From Silanimonas lenta DSM 16282 (GTDB lineage: Bacteria > Pseudomonadota > Gammaproteobacteria > Xanthomonadales > Xanthomonadaceae), in contig NZ_AUBD01000001.1 of assembly GCF_000429065.1 (NCBI RefSeq), forward strand, positions 310,001 through 374,000: a DNA stretch of 64,000 nucleotides, read 5' to 3'. Below, in pieces: positions 1-8,831 of the stretch; positions within the stretch are counted from its first letter, which is position 1; the number at the start of each line of letters is the position of its first letter. The position numbers and the translations under genes are program-made. Under the pieces are notes generated by a model. That model ran no database searches. It saw only the letters and a list, made by a program, of their open reading frames with translations, and had not been told where the DNA came from.

Positions 1-56
1 TATCAATAGCCCAATACAGAAGGCCGGCGTCAAGCCCCATTTCCCCGGCAAGCGTC

Positions 57-62
57 TATAAT
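57..62 (+). promoter_or_regulatory. putative -10 element upstream of sucA
   Basis: A perfect TATAAT hexamer lies about 90 bp before the sucA start in an otherwise GC-rich stretch. No convincing TTGACA-like -35 box sits 16-18 bp upstream, so this is a candidate only. It would give a leader of roughly 80 nt containing a hairpin just before the ribosome binding site. Confidence 0.4.
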
Positions 63-119
63 CGCCGCGCGTTTCGCCGTTGCCCCCGGGCATTTCCATT
101 CCAATCAAGCACTTAAATC

Positions 120-137
120 CGTCCGCCTGCGCGGACG
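120..137 (+). other. hairpin in the sucA leader
   Basis: A perfect 7-bp stem (CGTCCGC / GCGGACG) with a CTGC loop lies directly upstream of the AAGGGA ribosome binding site (140-145) of sucA. Its function is unknown; it could protect the mRNA 5' end or modulate initiation. Confidence 0.5.
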
Positions 138-150
138 CCAAGGGATCGTC

Positions 151-2976
151 GTGGCCAGCCTGCTCAAGACCTTCGCCCAGTCCTCGCAACTCTCCGGCGG
201 CAATGCCGCCTTCGTCGAAGACCTCTACGAGCAGTACCTGCGCGACCCGGCTTCGGTCGATCCGAAATGGAAGGCGTATTTCGACGGCTTCGGTGGCAGC
301 GGCGACGTGCCGCACTCCGATGCCATCGCCCGCGTGCAGGTGGCCGGCATGCTGGCGGCCAGGGGGCTGGCCGGCGGCGTCGACGAGGAGACTGCGAAAA
401 AGCAGATGGCGGCGAGCAAGCTCGTCACCGCCTACCGCTCGCGCGGCCATCTCGGCGCCAACCTCGACCCGCTCGGCATGGCCGAGAAGCCCGAGGCGCC
501 CGACCTCGAGCTCGAGTTCCACGGCCTGTCGAAGGCTGACCTCGACACCGAGTTTCCGGTGAATACCTATTTCGGCGCGCCGAAGTTCCGCCTGCGCGAC
601 CTGCTCGCCAGGCTGCGCGCCACCTACTGCGGCCCGATCGGCGCCGAGTTCATGCACATCAGCGACGCCCGGCAGCGCCACTGGATGCAGGAGCGGCTGG
701 AGAAGGCCGCCGGCAATTTCGGCTTCAGCGCCGAGCAGAAGCGCCGCATCCTCGAGCGCACCACCGCCGCCGAAGGACTCGAGCGCTATCTGCACACCCG
801 CTACGTGGGCCAGAAGCGCTTCTCGCTGGAGGGCGGCGAGAGCCTGATCCCGGCCATGGACGTACTGGTGCGCCGCGCCGGCGCCGCCGGCGTCAAGGAC
901 ATGGTGATCGGCATGGCCCACCGCGGCCGCCTGAACGTGCTGGTGAACACGCTCGGCAAGCCGCCCTCCAAGCTGTTCGACGAGTTCGAAGGCCGCTTCG
1001 ACCACCCGGACGACCCGGCGCATTCCGGCGACGTGAAGTACCACATGGGCTTCTCCGCCGACATCGCCACCGAGGGCGGCCCGGTGCACATCGCGCTCGC
1101 CTTCAACCCCTCGCACCTCGAGATCGTCGACCCGGTGGTGGCCGGCTCGGTGCGCGCCCGGCAGATGCGCCGCGAGGACCGGGAGCGCGCCAAGGTGGTG
1201 CCGGTACTGATCCACGGCGACTCGGCCTTCGCCGGCCAGGGCGTGGTGATGGAACTGTTCCAGATGTCGCAGGCGCGCGGTTTCACCGTCGGCGGCACGG
1301 TACACATCGTGGTCAACAACCAGGTCGGCTTCACCACCAGCCGTCCGGACGACACCCGCTCTACCCTGTACTGCACCGACCCGGCGAAGATCGTCGGCGC
1401 CCCGGTGCTGCACGTGAACGGCGATGACCCGGAGGCCGTGGCCTTCTGCGCCCAGCTCGCTTTCGACTTCCGCCAGGAGTTCAAGCGTGACGTCGTCATC
1501 GATCTCGTCTGCTACCGCCGCCACGGCCACAACGAGGCCGACGAGCCGGCGGCGACGCAGCCGCTGATGTACAAGAACATCCGCGCCCGCAAGACCACCC
1601 GCGAGCTTTATGCCGCCCGCCTCGTCGAGGCCGGTGTGCTCAGCGCCGAGGAAGCACAGGCAATGGTCGATGCCTACCGCGCCCGGCTCGACAAGGGCGA
1701 GGTCACCGCCGATGTCACCAGCGCCGCCAAGGACAGCGTCAGCGTCGACTGGTCGCCCTACTTCAAGGGCTCGCTGGACGACGTGGTCAAGACCGCAGTG
1801 CCACGCAAGACCCTGGAATCGCTGGCAAAGCAGATCAACACCCTGCCCGAAGGGCTCAGCCTGCACCCGCGCGTGGCCAAGATCTACGAGGACCGCCGCA
1901 AGATGGCCGCGGGCGAGCTGCCGATGGACTGGGGCTTCGCCGAAAACCTCGCCTACGCCACCCTGCTGAAGGAGGGCTTCAAGCTGCGCCTCGTGGGCCA
2001 GGACGCCGGCCGCGGCACCTTCTTCCACCGCCATGCCGTGCTGCACGACCAGGTGACGGGCGAGGCCTACATGCCGCTGCGTGAGCTGGTCTCGAACCCC
2101 GAGCACGCGCTCGTCGTCGACTCGCTGCTGAGCGAGGAAGCGGTGATGGCCTTCGAGTACGGCTACAGCACCGCCGAGCCCACCACCCTCAACATCTGGG
2201 AAGGCCAGTTCGGCGATTTCGCCAATGGCGCACAGGTGGTGATCGACCAGTTCATCACCTCCGGCGAGGCGAAGTGGGGCCGGCTCTGCGGCCTCGTGCT
2301 GTTCCTCCCGCACGGCTACGAAGGCCAGGGCCCCGAGCACAGCTCGGCCCGCCTCGAGCGCTTCCTGCAGCTGTGCGCCCACCAGAACATCTCGGTGGTC
2401 ACGCCCACCACCCCGGCCCAGAGCTTCCACATGCTGCGCCGGCAGATGCTGCGCGGCACCCGCAAGCCGCTGGTGGTGATGACGCCAAAGTCGATGCTGC
2501 GCCACAAGCTCTCGGTGAGCACGCTCGACGACCTCGCCAAGGGCGGCTTCCAGACCCTGATCCCCGACAGCACCGCCCGGGACCCGAAGAAGACCCGGCG
2601 CGTGGTGGTCTGCGGCGGCAAGGTCTACTACGACCTCGTCGAGGAGGCGACGAAGCGCGGCATCGAGGACGTGGCCCTGGTCCGCGTCGAGCAGCTCTAT
2701 CCCTTCCCGCGTGCCGAGCTCGCCGCCGAGCTGAAGCGCTTCGGCAAGGCAGCGGAAGTGGTGTGGTGTCAGGAAGAGCCGATGAACCAGGGCGCCTGGT
2801 ACCAGATCCGCCACCACATCGAGGCCTGCCTCGCCAAGGGCCAGACCCTGAGCTACGCCGGCCGCGCCCGCTCGGCCGCCCCGGCCTGCGGCCACCTCAA
2901 CCAGCACAACGCCGAACAGGCCGCCCTGCTCGAAGCCGCGCTCGTCGGCCCGCAGGTCCACGCCGTGGCCGAGTGA
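151..2976 (+). CDS. sucA: 2-oxoglutarate dehydrogenase E1 component
   Basis: Thiamine-diphosphate-dependent E1 of the 2-oxoglutarate dehydrogenase complex of the TCA cycle; it decarboxylates 2-oxoglutarate and succinylates the lipoyl group of SucB. The 941-residue product is close to the usual E1o length of about 930. The N-terminal E2-binding tail ([13 protein letters not shown]), the cofactor regions GDSAFAGQG (about residue 356) and GHNEADEP (about 458), and the transketolase-type pyrimidine-binding segment [11 protein letters not shown] (about 685) followed by [14 protein letters not shown] are all present. The start is GTG at 151, preceded by AAGGGA at 5 nt. sucB and lpdA follow on the same strand, giving the complete complex. 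Confidence 0.97.
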   Translation: MASLLKTFAQSSQLSGGNAAFVEDLYEQYLRDPASVDPKWKAYFDGFGGSGDVPHSDAIARVQVAGMLAARGLAGGVDEETAKKQMAASKLVTAYRSRGHLGANLDPLGMAEKPEAPDLELEFHGLSKADLDTEFPVNTYFGAPKFRLRDLLARLRATYCGPIGAEFMHISDARQRHWMQERLEKAAGNFGFSAEQKRRILERTTAAEGLERYLHTRYVGQKRFSLEGGESLIPAMDVLVRRAGAAGVKDMVIGMAHRGRLNVLVNTLGKPPSKLFDEFEGRFDHPDDPAHSGDVKYHMGFSADIATEGGPVHIALAFNPSHLEIVDPVVAGSVRARQMRREDRERAKVVPVLIHGDSAFAGQGVVMELFQMSQARGFTVGGTVHIVVNNQVGFTTSRPDDTRSTLYCTDPAKIVGAPVLHVNGDDPEAVAFCAQLAFDFRQEFKRDVVIDLVCYRRHGHNEADEPAATQPLMYKNIRARKTTRELYAARLVEAGVLSAEEAQAMVDAYRARLDKGEVTADVTSAAKDSVSVDWSPYFKGSLDDVVKTAVPRKTLESLAKQINTLPEGLSLHPRVAKIYEDRRKMAAGELPMDWGFAENLAYATLLKEGFKLRLVGQDAGRGTFFHRHAVLHDQVTGEAYMPLRELVSNPEHALVVDSLLSEEAVMAFEYGYSTAEPTTLNIWEGQFGDFANGAQVVIDQFITSGEAKWGRLCGLVLFLPHGYEGQGPEHSSARLERFLQLCAHQNISVVTPTTPAQSFHMLRRQMLRGTRKPLVVMTPKSMLRHKLSVSTLDDLAKGGFQTLIPDSTARDPKKTRRVVVCGGKVYYDLVEEATKRGIEDVALVRVEQLYPFPRAELAAELKRFGKAAEVVWCQEEPMNQGAWYQIRHHIEACLAKGQTLSYAGRARSAAPACGHLNQHNAEQAALLEAALVGPQVHAVAE

Positions 2977-3019
2977 TCTTCACATCATCCCTTCCGAACC
3001 CCGACCGAGAACGCCCGCC

Positions 3020-4210
3020 ATGGCCACTGAAATCAAGGTTCCGCCGCTGCCCGAATCCGTCTCCGATGCCGTGATCGCCGCCCTGCACAAGAAGGTGGGC
3101 GAGGCCGTGCGCCGCGACGAGAACCTGGTCGACCTCGAGACCGACAAGGTCGTGCTGGAAGTGCCTTCCACCGTCGACGGTGTGGTCAAGGAACTGAAGG
3201 TGAAGGTGGGCGATACCGTCACCTCCGACCAGCTGCTGATCCTGGTCGAGGAAGGTGCCACCCCGGCCGCCAAGCCCGAGGCGGCGCCGGCCAAGGCCGA
3301 GGCCGCCCCCGCCAAGGCGGAACCCCCTGCCGCCGCGCCGGCGAAGGCCGCCGCCCCGGCGCCCGCCGCGAAGGCCGAGACCGACCTGCCGCCGGGGGCT
3401 GCCTTCTACGCCGCGCAGAACAACCTCAATCCTGCCGAAGTGGCCGGTACCGGCCGCCGCGGCATGGTCACTAAGGAAGACCTGGTGAACTTCGCCAAGG
3501 GCGGCGGCGCGCGCCCCGAGGAGCGCGTGCCGATGACCCGCATGCGCAAGCGCATCGCCGAGCGGATGATGGAATCGAAGAACTCCATCGCCATGCTCAC
3601 CTCCTTCAACGAGGTGAACCTGCGCGAGGTGATGGCCATGCGCAAGGCCATGGGCGAGCAGTTCGAGAAGACCCACGGCATCAAGCTCGGCTTCATGAGC
3701 TTCTTCGCCAAGGCCGCCGCCAACGCGCTGCAGCGCTTCCCGATCATCAATGCCTCGGTCGACGGCGACGACATCATCTATCACGGCTATGCCGACATCT
3801 CGATCGCCGTGGCCACCGACAAGGGCCTGGTAACCCCGGTGCTGCGCAACGTCGAGCGCATGGGCTTCGCCGACATCGAGGCCGCCATCGCCGGCTACGC
3901 CAAGAAGGCGCGCGAGGGCAAGCTGGGCCTCGAGGACCTGCAGGGCGGCACCTTCACCATCACCAATGGCGGCACCTTCGGCTCGCTGATGAGCACGCCG
4001 ATCGTGAACCCGCCGCAGAGCGCCATCCTCGGCATGCACGCCATCAAGGATCGGCCGATCGCCGAGAACGGCCAGGTGGTGATCGCGCCGATGATGTACA
4101 TCGCGCTCAGCTACGACCACCGCATCATCGACGGCAAGGACGCGGTGCAGTTCCTGGTCGACATCAAGAACCAGCTCGAGAACCCGCACCGGATGCTGCT
4201 GGGCCTGTAA
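3020..4210 (+). CDS. sucB: dihydrolipoyllysine succinyltransferase (2-oxoglutarate dehydrogenase E2)
   Basis: Core E2 enzyme of the 2-oxoglutarate dehydrogenase complex, 396 residues. Order of domains: a lipoyl domain (residues 1-77) with the lipoylated lysine K43 in ETDKVVLEV; an Ala/Pro/Lys linker (about 85-120) built from AKAE-type repeats; a short E1/E3-binding domain ([11 protein letters not shown] to [10 protein letters not shown]); and the acyltransferase domain ending in the catalytic DHRIIDG. It starts 43 bp after sucA and is surely co-transcribed. A succinyl rather than acetyl specificity follows from the sucA neighbour. Confidence 0.96.
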   Translation: MATEIKVPPLPESVSDAVIAALHKKVGEAVRRDENLVDLETDKVVLEVPSTVDGVVKELKVKVGDTVTSDQLLILVEEGATPAAKPEAAPAKAEAAPAKAEPPAAAPAKAAAPAPAAKAETDLPPGAAFYAAQNNLNPAEVAGTGRRGMVTKEDLVNFAKGGGARPEERVPMTRMRKRIAERMMESKNSIAMLTSFNEVNLREVMAMRKAMGEQFEKTHGIKLGFMSFFAKAAANALQRFPIINASVDGDDIIYHGYADISIAVATDKGLVTPVLRNVERMGFADIEAAIAGYAKKAREGKLGLEDLQGGTFTITNGGTFGSLMSTPIVNPPQSAILGMHAIKDRPIAENGQVVIAPMMYIALSYDHRIIDGKDAVQFLVDIKNQLENPHRMLLGL

Positions 4211-4305
4211 CGGAGAAACGGGTGGGGAGTAGAGAGGGCCGAGTCATGGTCCTCGCACCCCCACCCTTTACTCACTCCTCCCCCACTCTCTCCTGAGGTT
4301 CTCCG
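4211..4305 (+). repeat. inverted repeat filling the sucB-lpdA gap
   Basis: The whole spacer is framed by a perfect 7-bp inverted repeat (CGGAGAA at 4211-4217, TTCTCCG at 4299-4305). Inside it GTGGGG (4222-4227) can pair with CCCCAC (4281-4286), and the arms are purine- and pyrimidine-biased, unlike nearby coding DNA. The lpdA start follows 1 nt later, and its likely ribosome binding site (TGAGG, 4294-4298) lies within the 3' arm. It could be an mRNA processing or stability element tuning E3 against E1/E2, or a dispersed intergenic repeat; I cannot tell which. Confidence 0.45.
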
Positions 4306-4306
4306 C

Positions 4307-5731
4307 ATGTCCGAACAATTCGATGTCGTCGTGATCGGGGCCGGCCCGGCCGGCTACCACGCGGCCATCCGCGCCGCCCAGCTCGGCCTGAAGACCGCCT
4401 GCATCGACGCCGCCCTCGGCAAGGACGGCAAGCCGGCGCTCGGCGGCACCTGCCTGCGCGTGGGCTGCATCCCGTCCAAGGCCCTGCTCGACAGCTCGCG
4501 CCAGTGGTGGAACCTGGGCCATCTCTTCGGCGAGCACGGCATCAGCACCCAGGGTGCTGCGATCGACATCCCGACCATGATCGGCCGCAAGGACAAGATC
4601 GTGAAGCAGTTCACCGGCGGCATCGCCCAGCTGTTCAAGGCCAACAAAGTGTCGGCCTTCTACGGCTTCGGCCAGCTGCAACCGGGCAGGAAGGTGCTGG
4701 TCAGGCAGCACGATGGCAGCGAAGTCACGCTGGAAGGCAGGCACGTGATCCTCGCCGCCGGCTCCGAATCCATCGAACTGCCCTTCGCCAGGTTCGACGG
4801 CACCCACATCGTCGACAACGTGGGCGCGCTCGACTTCACCGAAGTGCCGAAGCGGCTCGGCGTGATCGGCGCCGGCGTGATCGGCCTCGAGCTCGGCAGC
4901 GTGTGGAACCGCCTCGGCGCCCAGGTCACCATTCTCGAAGGCCTGCCCGACTTCCTCGCCGCCGCCGACCGCGACGTGGCCCGGGTGGCACTCAAGGAAT
5001 TCCAGAAGCAGGGGCTCGACATCCGCCTCGGCGCCAAGTGCACCAAGGCGGAAGTGAAGAAGGGCGAGGTACGCCTCACCTACACCGACGCCAAGGGCGA
5101 GCAGACCCTGGTGTTCGACAGGCTGCTGGTGGCCGTGGGCCGCAAGGCTGCGAGCCGAGGCCTCCTGGCCGAAGGCACCGGCGTGCAGCTCGACGAGCGC
5201 GGCCGTATCGTGGTGGACGAGCACTGCCACACCGGCGTGGAGGGTGTCTGGGCGATCGGCGACTGCGTGCGCGGCCCGATGCTGGCGCACAAGGGCTTCG
5301 AGGAAGGCATCGCGGTGGCCGAGCTGATCGCCGGCCTGCCGGGCCACGTCAACTTCGAGACCATCCCCTGGGTGATCTACACCGAGCCGGAAATCGCCTG
5401 GGTGGGCAAGACCGAGGAGCAGCTCAAGGCCGAAGGCATCCCCTACAAGGTGGGCACCTTCCCCTTCGCCGCCGTGGGCCGCGCCGTGGCCATGGCCGAG
5501 CTGGCCGGCTTCGTGAAGGTGATCGCCCACGAGGAGACCGACACCGTGCTCGGCATGCACCTCGTCGGCGCCAACGTCTCGGAGCTGGTGCACGAGGGCG
5601 TGCTGACCATGGAGTTCAAGGGCAGCGCCGACGACCTCGCGCGCATCTGCCACGCCCACCCCTCGATGAGCGAGGCCGTGCACGATGCCGCCATGGCCGT
5701 GCACAAGCGGGCGATCCACAAGGTGAACTGA
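4307..5731 (+). CDS. lpdA: dihydrolipoyl dehydrogenase (E3)
   Basis: FAD flavoprotein that reoxidises dihydrolipoyl groups with NAD+, 474 residues, normal for the family. Seen: FAD-binding GAGPAG at residues 11-16, the redox disulfide C49/C54 in GGTCLRVGCIPSKALL, a second Rossmann motif GAGVIGLELGSVW for NAD, the FAD-binding ATIGD-like segment AIGDCVRGPMLAHK, and the C-terminal catalytic HAHPSMSE motif. It is the third gene of the sucAB-lpdA set and may also serve other lipoyl complexes. The strong terminator just after it marks the operon end. Confidence 0.97.
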   Translation: MSEQFDVVVIGAGPAGYHAAIRAAQLGLKTACIDAALGKDGKPALGGTCLRVGCIPSKALLDSSRQWWNLGHLFGEHGISTQGAAIDIPTMIGRKDKIVKQFTGGIAQLFKANKVSAFYGFGQLQPGRKVLVRQHDGSEVTLEGRHVILAAGSESIELPFARFDGTHIVDNVGALDFTEVPKRLGVIGAGVIGLELGSVWNRLGAQVTILEGLPDFLAAADRDVARVALKEFQKQGLDIRLGAKCTKAEVKKGEVRLTYTDAKGEQTLVFDRLLVAVGRKAASRGLLAEGTGVQLDERGRIVVDEHCHTGVEGVWAIGDCVRGPMLAHKGFEEGIAVAELIAGLPGHVNFETIPWVIYTEPEIAWVGKTEEQLKAEGIPYKVGTFPFAAVGRAVAMAELAGFVKVIAHEETDTVLGMHLVGANVSELVHEGVLTMEFKGSADDLARICHAHPSMSEAVHDAAMAVHKRAIHKVN

Positions 5732-5762
5732 AAAGCGCATCCGCCAGGATCGGCGATACTTC

Positions 5763-5793
5763 GGGGGCGCCTTCGGGGCGCCCCCGTCGTTTT
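5763..5793 (+). terminator. Rho-independent terminator after lpdA
   Basis: Perfect 9-bp GC stem GGGGGCGCC (5763-5771) / GGCGCCCCC (5777-5785), 5-nt loop, then GTCGTTTT. It lies 31 bp after the lpdA stop and only 19 bp before the next start codon. Confidence 0.85.
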
Positions 5794-5811
5794 CCGCCTG
5801 CCGAGCTCCCA

Positions 5812-6807
5812 ATGTCGATCCCCGCCACCTTCCCCGCCTTCCGCATCCACAGCGACGCTGCCGGCTACCGCAGCGGCATCGAGTCGCTGTCCATCGACGA
5901 ACTCGCACCGGGTGAGATCGTCATCAAGGCCGCCTACTCCTCGGTGAACTACAAGGACGCACTGGCCGGTACCGGACGCGGCAAGATCCTGCGCCGCTTC
6001 CCGCTGGTCGGCGGCATCGACGTGGCCGGCCACGTGGTGCAGAGCCGCGACCCGGCCTTCCGGGAGGGTGATGCCGTGCTGTGCACCGGCTGCGGGCTCT
6101 CAGAGACCCGCGACGGCGGCTATGCCGCCTACGCACGGCTGGAATCGCGCTGGGCCATCCCGCTGCCTGCCGGCCTCGGCCTGCGCGAGGCCATGGTGCT
6201 CGGCACCGCCGGCTTCACCGCCGGGCTCGCCCTGCTGCGCATGCAGGACAACCACCAGCATCCGGACCTGGGCCCGCTGGCCGTCACCGGCGCCAGCGGC
6301 GGCGTGGGCAGTCTTGCCGTCGCCATCTTCTCGCGCGCCGGCTATACGGTGCATGCGGTCAGCGGCAAGGCCGACCAGGCCGGCTGGCTGCGCTCGCTGG
6401 GGGCCGCCGAGGTGCTGGGGCGGGAAGCCCTGTCGACCCCCCGGCCCATGGATTCCGCCCGCTTCGGCGGCGGCCTCGACAACGTGGGCGGGCCGATGCT
6501 GCACGCCCTGCTCGCCCAGACCGCGCCCTACGGCAATGTCGCCACGGCCGGGCTGGCCGCCAGCCCCGAGCTCGCCACTTCGGTGATGCCCTTCATCATC
6601 CGCGGGGTCTCGTTGATCGGCGTGGCCTCGGCGGGCACTGCCCGCGGCCAGCGCGACGAGGTCTGGCGCCGCCTTTCGTCCGACTGGAAGCCCGCCCATC
6701 TGGAGGCCCTGGCCACCCGCGAGGTGGGGCTGGAGGGGCTGCCGGCGGTGTTCGAGGACATGCTGGCCGGCAACTCGCGGGGGCGGACCCTGGTACGCCT
6801 GCCCTGA
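5812..6807 (+). CDS. yhdH: YhdH/AcuI-family NADPH-dependent acrylyl-CoA reductase-like MDR protein
   Basis: Zinc-independent medium-chain dehydrogenase/reductase of the quinone oxidoreductase group, 331 residues. The family reduces acrylyl-CoA to propionyl-CoA with NADPH. N-terminal GroES-like domain with SSVNYKDALAGTG, GIDVAGHV and the subfamily stretch GDAVLCTGCGLSETRDGGYA; Rossmann domain with VTGASGGVGSLAVAI. The start ATG at 5812 was chosen because the family N-terminus begins there and the upstream terminator excludes longer forms. The physiological substrate is inferred from family only. Confidence 0.88.
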   Translation: MSIPATFPAFRIHSDAAGYRSGIESLSIDELAPGEIVIKAAYSSVNYKDALAGTGRGKILRRFPLVGGIDVAGHVVQSRDPAFREGDAVLCTGCGLSETRDGGYAAYARLESRWAIPLPAGLGLREAMVLGTAGFTAGLALLRMQDNHQHPDLGPLAVTGASGGVGSLAVAIFSRAGYTVHAVSGKADQAGWLRSLGAAEVLGREALSTPRPMDSARFGGGLDNVGGPMLHALLAQTAPYGNVATAGLAASPELATSVMPFIIRGVSLIGVASAGTARGQRDEVWRRLSSDWKPAHLEALATREVGLEGLPAVFEDMLAGNSRGRTLVRLP

Positions 6808-6854
6808 GCCCACCGCCCGGCCCCGGAAGGCGCGCCGGGCCTGTGACCGCCGTC

Positions 6855-6885
6855 TTGCCCACGCGGGCGCAAGGGGGCATACAAT
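6855..6885 (+). promoter_or_regulatory. putative promoter of the response regulator gene
   Basis: TTGCCC (6855-6860) and TACAAT (6880-6885) separated by 19 bp, followed after about 25 bp by the start codon of the response regulator. The spacing is slightly long, so this is tentative. Confidence 0.4.
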
Positions 6886-6910
6886 CGCCGGAGCACTCTT
6901 GGAGACCTCC

Positions 6911-7276
6911 ATGGCACGTATCCTGATCGTCGACGATTCGCCGTCGCAGCTCGTCAGCATGAAGCGCATCGTCGAGAAGCTCGGGCACGAAGCGATCACC
7001 GCCGAGGACGGCGCCAGCGGCGTCGAAGTCGCGAAGGCCCAGCGTCCCGACCTGATCCTGATGGACGTGGTGATGCCGAACCTCAACGGCTTCCAGGCCA
7101 CCCGCGCGATCTCGAAGGACCCGGAAACCGGGCACATCCCGATCATCCTGGTCACCACCAAGGACCAGGAGACCGACAAGGTCTGGGGCATGCGCCAGGG
7201 CGCGAAGGCCTACATCACCAAGCCCTTCACCGACGCCCAGCTCACCGAGGCGATCAACGGCGCCCTCGGCGGCTGA
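6911..7276 (+). CDS. single-domain CheY/PilH-like response regulator
   Basis: A 121-residue receiver domain with no output domain. Acidic pocket D8/D9, phospho-acceptor D52 in LMDVVMPNLNG, conserved T82-T83 and lysine K104 in TKPF. The stretch FQATRAISKD and VTTKDQETDKVWGMRQGAKAY closely matches what I recall of PilH, which regulates type IV pilus twitching motility, but no other pil or che gene is present here. ATG at 6911 gives the canonical MARILIVDD start; upstream in-frame starts add an unsupported extension. It has its own terminator downstream, so it is probably monocistronic. Confidence 0.88.
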   Translation: MARILIVDDSPSQLVSMKRIVEKLGHEAITAEDGASGVEVAKAQRPDLILMDVVMPNLNGFQATRAISKDPETGHIPIILVTTKDQETDKVWGMRQGAKAYITKPFTDAQLTEAINGALGG

Positions 7277-7300
7277 CCGCCGCCCTGATCCGCCCTGCCG

Positions 7301-7330
7301 AAGCCCCGCCCCGCGCGGGGCTTCTTTCGT
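7301..7330 (+). terminator. Rho-independent terminator after the response regulator
   Basis: Perfect 9-bp stem AAGCCCCGC (7301-7309) / GCGGGGCTT (7315-7323) followed by CTTTCGT, between the convergent response regulator and cbpA genes. Confidence 0.8.
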
Positions 7331-7356
7331 TCCGGGCGCCGTGGGGTAGGCGGCTC

Positions 7357-8220
7357 TCAGGCCACGCCGCCGAAGGCCAGCGCCATCTGCCGGTAAAGCG
7401 AACGCTGGGCCTCGGTCTCGGGCTTCGGCGCGGTGATCTCGAGCTCCACGATCTGGTCGCCGGGCGGCGTGCCGGGAAGGCCCCGCCCCTTCAGCCGCAG
7501 CTTGCGTCCGGCATCGGAATCCTTGGGCACCTTGAGTTCCACCGGCCCGCCCAGGGTGGGCACCGTCACCGTGGTGCCCAGCACCGCGTCCCATGGCGCC
7601 ACGGGCAGCACGTAGAGGATGTTGCGGCCATCCACCTCGAACTGCGGGTGCGGGGCATACTCCACCTCGAGCAGCACATCGCCGCCCCCGGGGCCCTGCC
7701 CGGCCAGCCGGATCACCTGCCCGGCGCGGATGCCGGCCGGGATCTTGACCTCGAGGGTGCGCCCCTCGATCTCGATCCGCCGGCTGCCGCCGGCATAGGC
7801 CGTCTCCAGCGGCACTGCGAGGGACAGCCGCAGGTCCTCGCGGACGCGGGCCTTGCCCGTGCCACGGGGCTGGCGCTGCCGCGCCCGGGCGCCGAAAAAG
7901 GCCTCGAAGAACTCGCTGAAGGCCGAAGGCCCGCCGAAATCGAAGCCTCCGGCGCCCATGCCCTCGAAGCCGGGCGGCGGCCGGAAGTCCTGGCCCGGGC
8001 GGAAGCCGCTGGCGCGCAGGGCGTCGTACTGCGCGCGCTTCTCGCGGTCGCGCAGCACCTCGTAGGCCTCGTTGATGGCCTTGAAGCGCTCCTCGGCCCC
8101 GGCCTCCTTGCTGACATCCGGATGGTACTTGCGCGCCAGCCGGCGGAAGGCCTGCTTGATCTCGGCATCGCCCGCTCCCGGGTCGACCCCCAATACGGCG
8201 TAGTAATCCTTGAATTCCAT
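7357..8220 (-). CDS. cbpA: CbpA-like DnaJ-family co-chaperone
   Basis: DnaK co-chaperone, 287 residues. An N-terminal J domain (residues 4-70) carries the HPD motif in RKYHPDVSKE; a Gly/Phe-rich linker (about 75-115, with FEGMGAGGFDFGG) follows; then two C-terminal substrate-binding beta domains. There is no CxxCxGxG zinc finger, which separates it from DnaJ and makes it a type B J protein. E. coli CbpA also binds curved DNA, but that activity cannot be read from the sequence. No cbpM follows. The gene is divergent from the peroxiredoxin gene. Confidence 0.9.
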   Translation of the reverse strand: MEFKDYYAVLGVDPGAGDAEIKQAFRRLARKYHPDVSKEAGAEERFKAINEAYEVLRDREKRAQYDALRASGFRPGQDFRPPPGFEGMGAGGFDFGGPSAFSEFFEAFFGARARQRQPRGTGKARVREDLRLSLAVPLETAYAGGSRRIEIEGRTLEVKIPAGIRAGQVIRLAGQGPGGGDVLLEVEYAPHPQFEVDGRNILYVLPVAPWDAVLGTTVTVPTLGGPVELKVPKDSDAGRKLRLKGRGLPGTPPGDQIVELEITAPKPETEAQRSLYRQMALAFGGVA

Positions 8221-8304
8221 GGCGGCACCTTAATGGGGCCGGGGCCGGCAGGAAACAAGCAGCCGCACCGGGCCGGCGCGGACACCGGCATCACCGCCGG
8301 CGGC

Positions 8305-8310
8305 TACACT
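8305..8310 (+). promoter_or_regulatory. TACACT -10-like element before the peroxiredoxin gene
   Basis: TACACT lies 28 bp before the start codon, which would give a leader of about 22 nt. The same hexamer recurs at similar distances before other genes in the window. No clear -35 box is visible. Confidence 0.35.
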
Positions 8311-8338
8311 GCCCCTCCCCTTCCCACGGATCACCCCC

Positions 8339-8821
8339 ATGACCATCGCGATCGGCGACGCCATCCCCCAGGCCACCCTCAACCTCGTCAAGGACGGCAT
8401 CCAGGCCATCGACACCCGCGAGTTCTTCGCCGGCCGCAAGGTGGTGCTGTTCGCGGTGCCCGGGGCCTTCACCCCGACCTGCTCGGCAAAGCACCTGCCG
8501 GGCTTCATCGAGCATCTCGACGCCTTCCGCGCCCGTGGCATCGACGTGGCCTGCCTGGCGGTGAACGATGCCTTCGTGATGGACGCCTGGGCCAGGAGCG
8601 CCTGCGTGCCCGAGGGCATCGCCATGCTCTCGGACGGCAATGGCAGCTTCGCCCGCGCCCTCGGGCTGGAACTGGATGCCAGCGCCTTTGGCATGGGCAT
8701 CCGCGCCAAGCGCTTCGCGCTCTATGCCGAGGATGGCATCGTGCGCCAGCTGCACGTCGAGGCCCCCGGCGAGTTCCGGGTGTCTTCCGCCGAGTACGTG
8801 CTGGAGCACCTGCCGGCCTGA
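8339..8821 (+). CDS. Prx5-type peroxiredoxin (AhpC/TSA superfamily)
   Basis: Thiol peroxidase, 160 residues, the usual size of the Prx5 group. The active-site PGAFTPTC places the peroxidatic cysteine at C48; further cysteines at C72 and C89 could act as resolving residues, but C72 is also common in one-Cys members, so the mechanism is not settled. In family members it reduces hydrogen and organic peroxides with glutaredoxin/glutathione or thioredoxin. It is followed closely by a convergent glycosyltransferase gene; its stop codon forms the loop of a small GC hairpin. Confidence 0.92.
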   Translation: MTIAIGDAIPQATLNLVKDGIQAIDTREFFAGRKVVLFAVPGAFTPTCSAKHLPGFIEHLDAFRARGIDVACLAVNDAFVMDAWARSACVPEGIAMLSDGNGSFARALGLELDASAFGMGIRAKRFALYAEDGIVRQLHVEAPGEFRVSSAEYVLEHLPA

Positions 8822-8827
8822 GGCCGG
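8813..8827. other. stop-codon hairpin between convergent genes
   Basis: CCGGCC (8813-8818) and GGCCGG (8822-8827) flank the peroxiredoxin stop codon TGA as a 3-nt loop. There is no T tract, so intrinsic termination is doubtful; it may be chance in GC-rich DNA. Confidence 0.3.
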
Positions 8828-8831
8828 TCCC

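Noticed and set aside
2897-5908. Long minus-strand open frames opposite sucB and lpdA
   Set aside because: Same antisense artefact; catalytic motifs of sucB and lpdA are on the plus strand.
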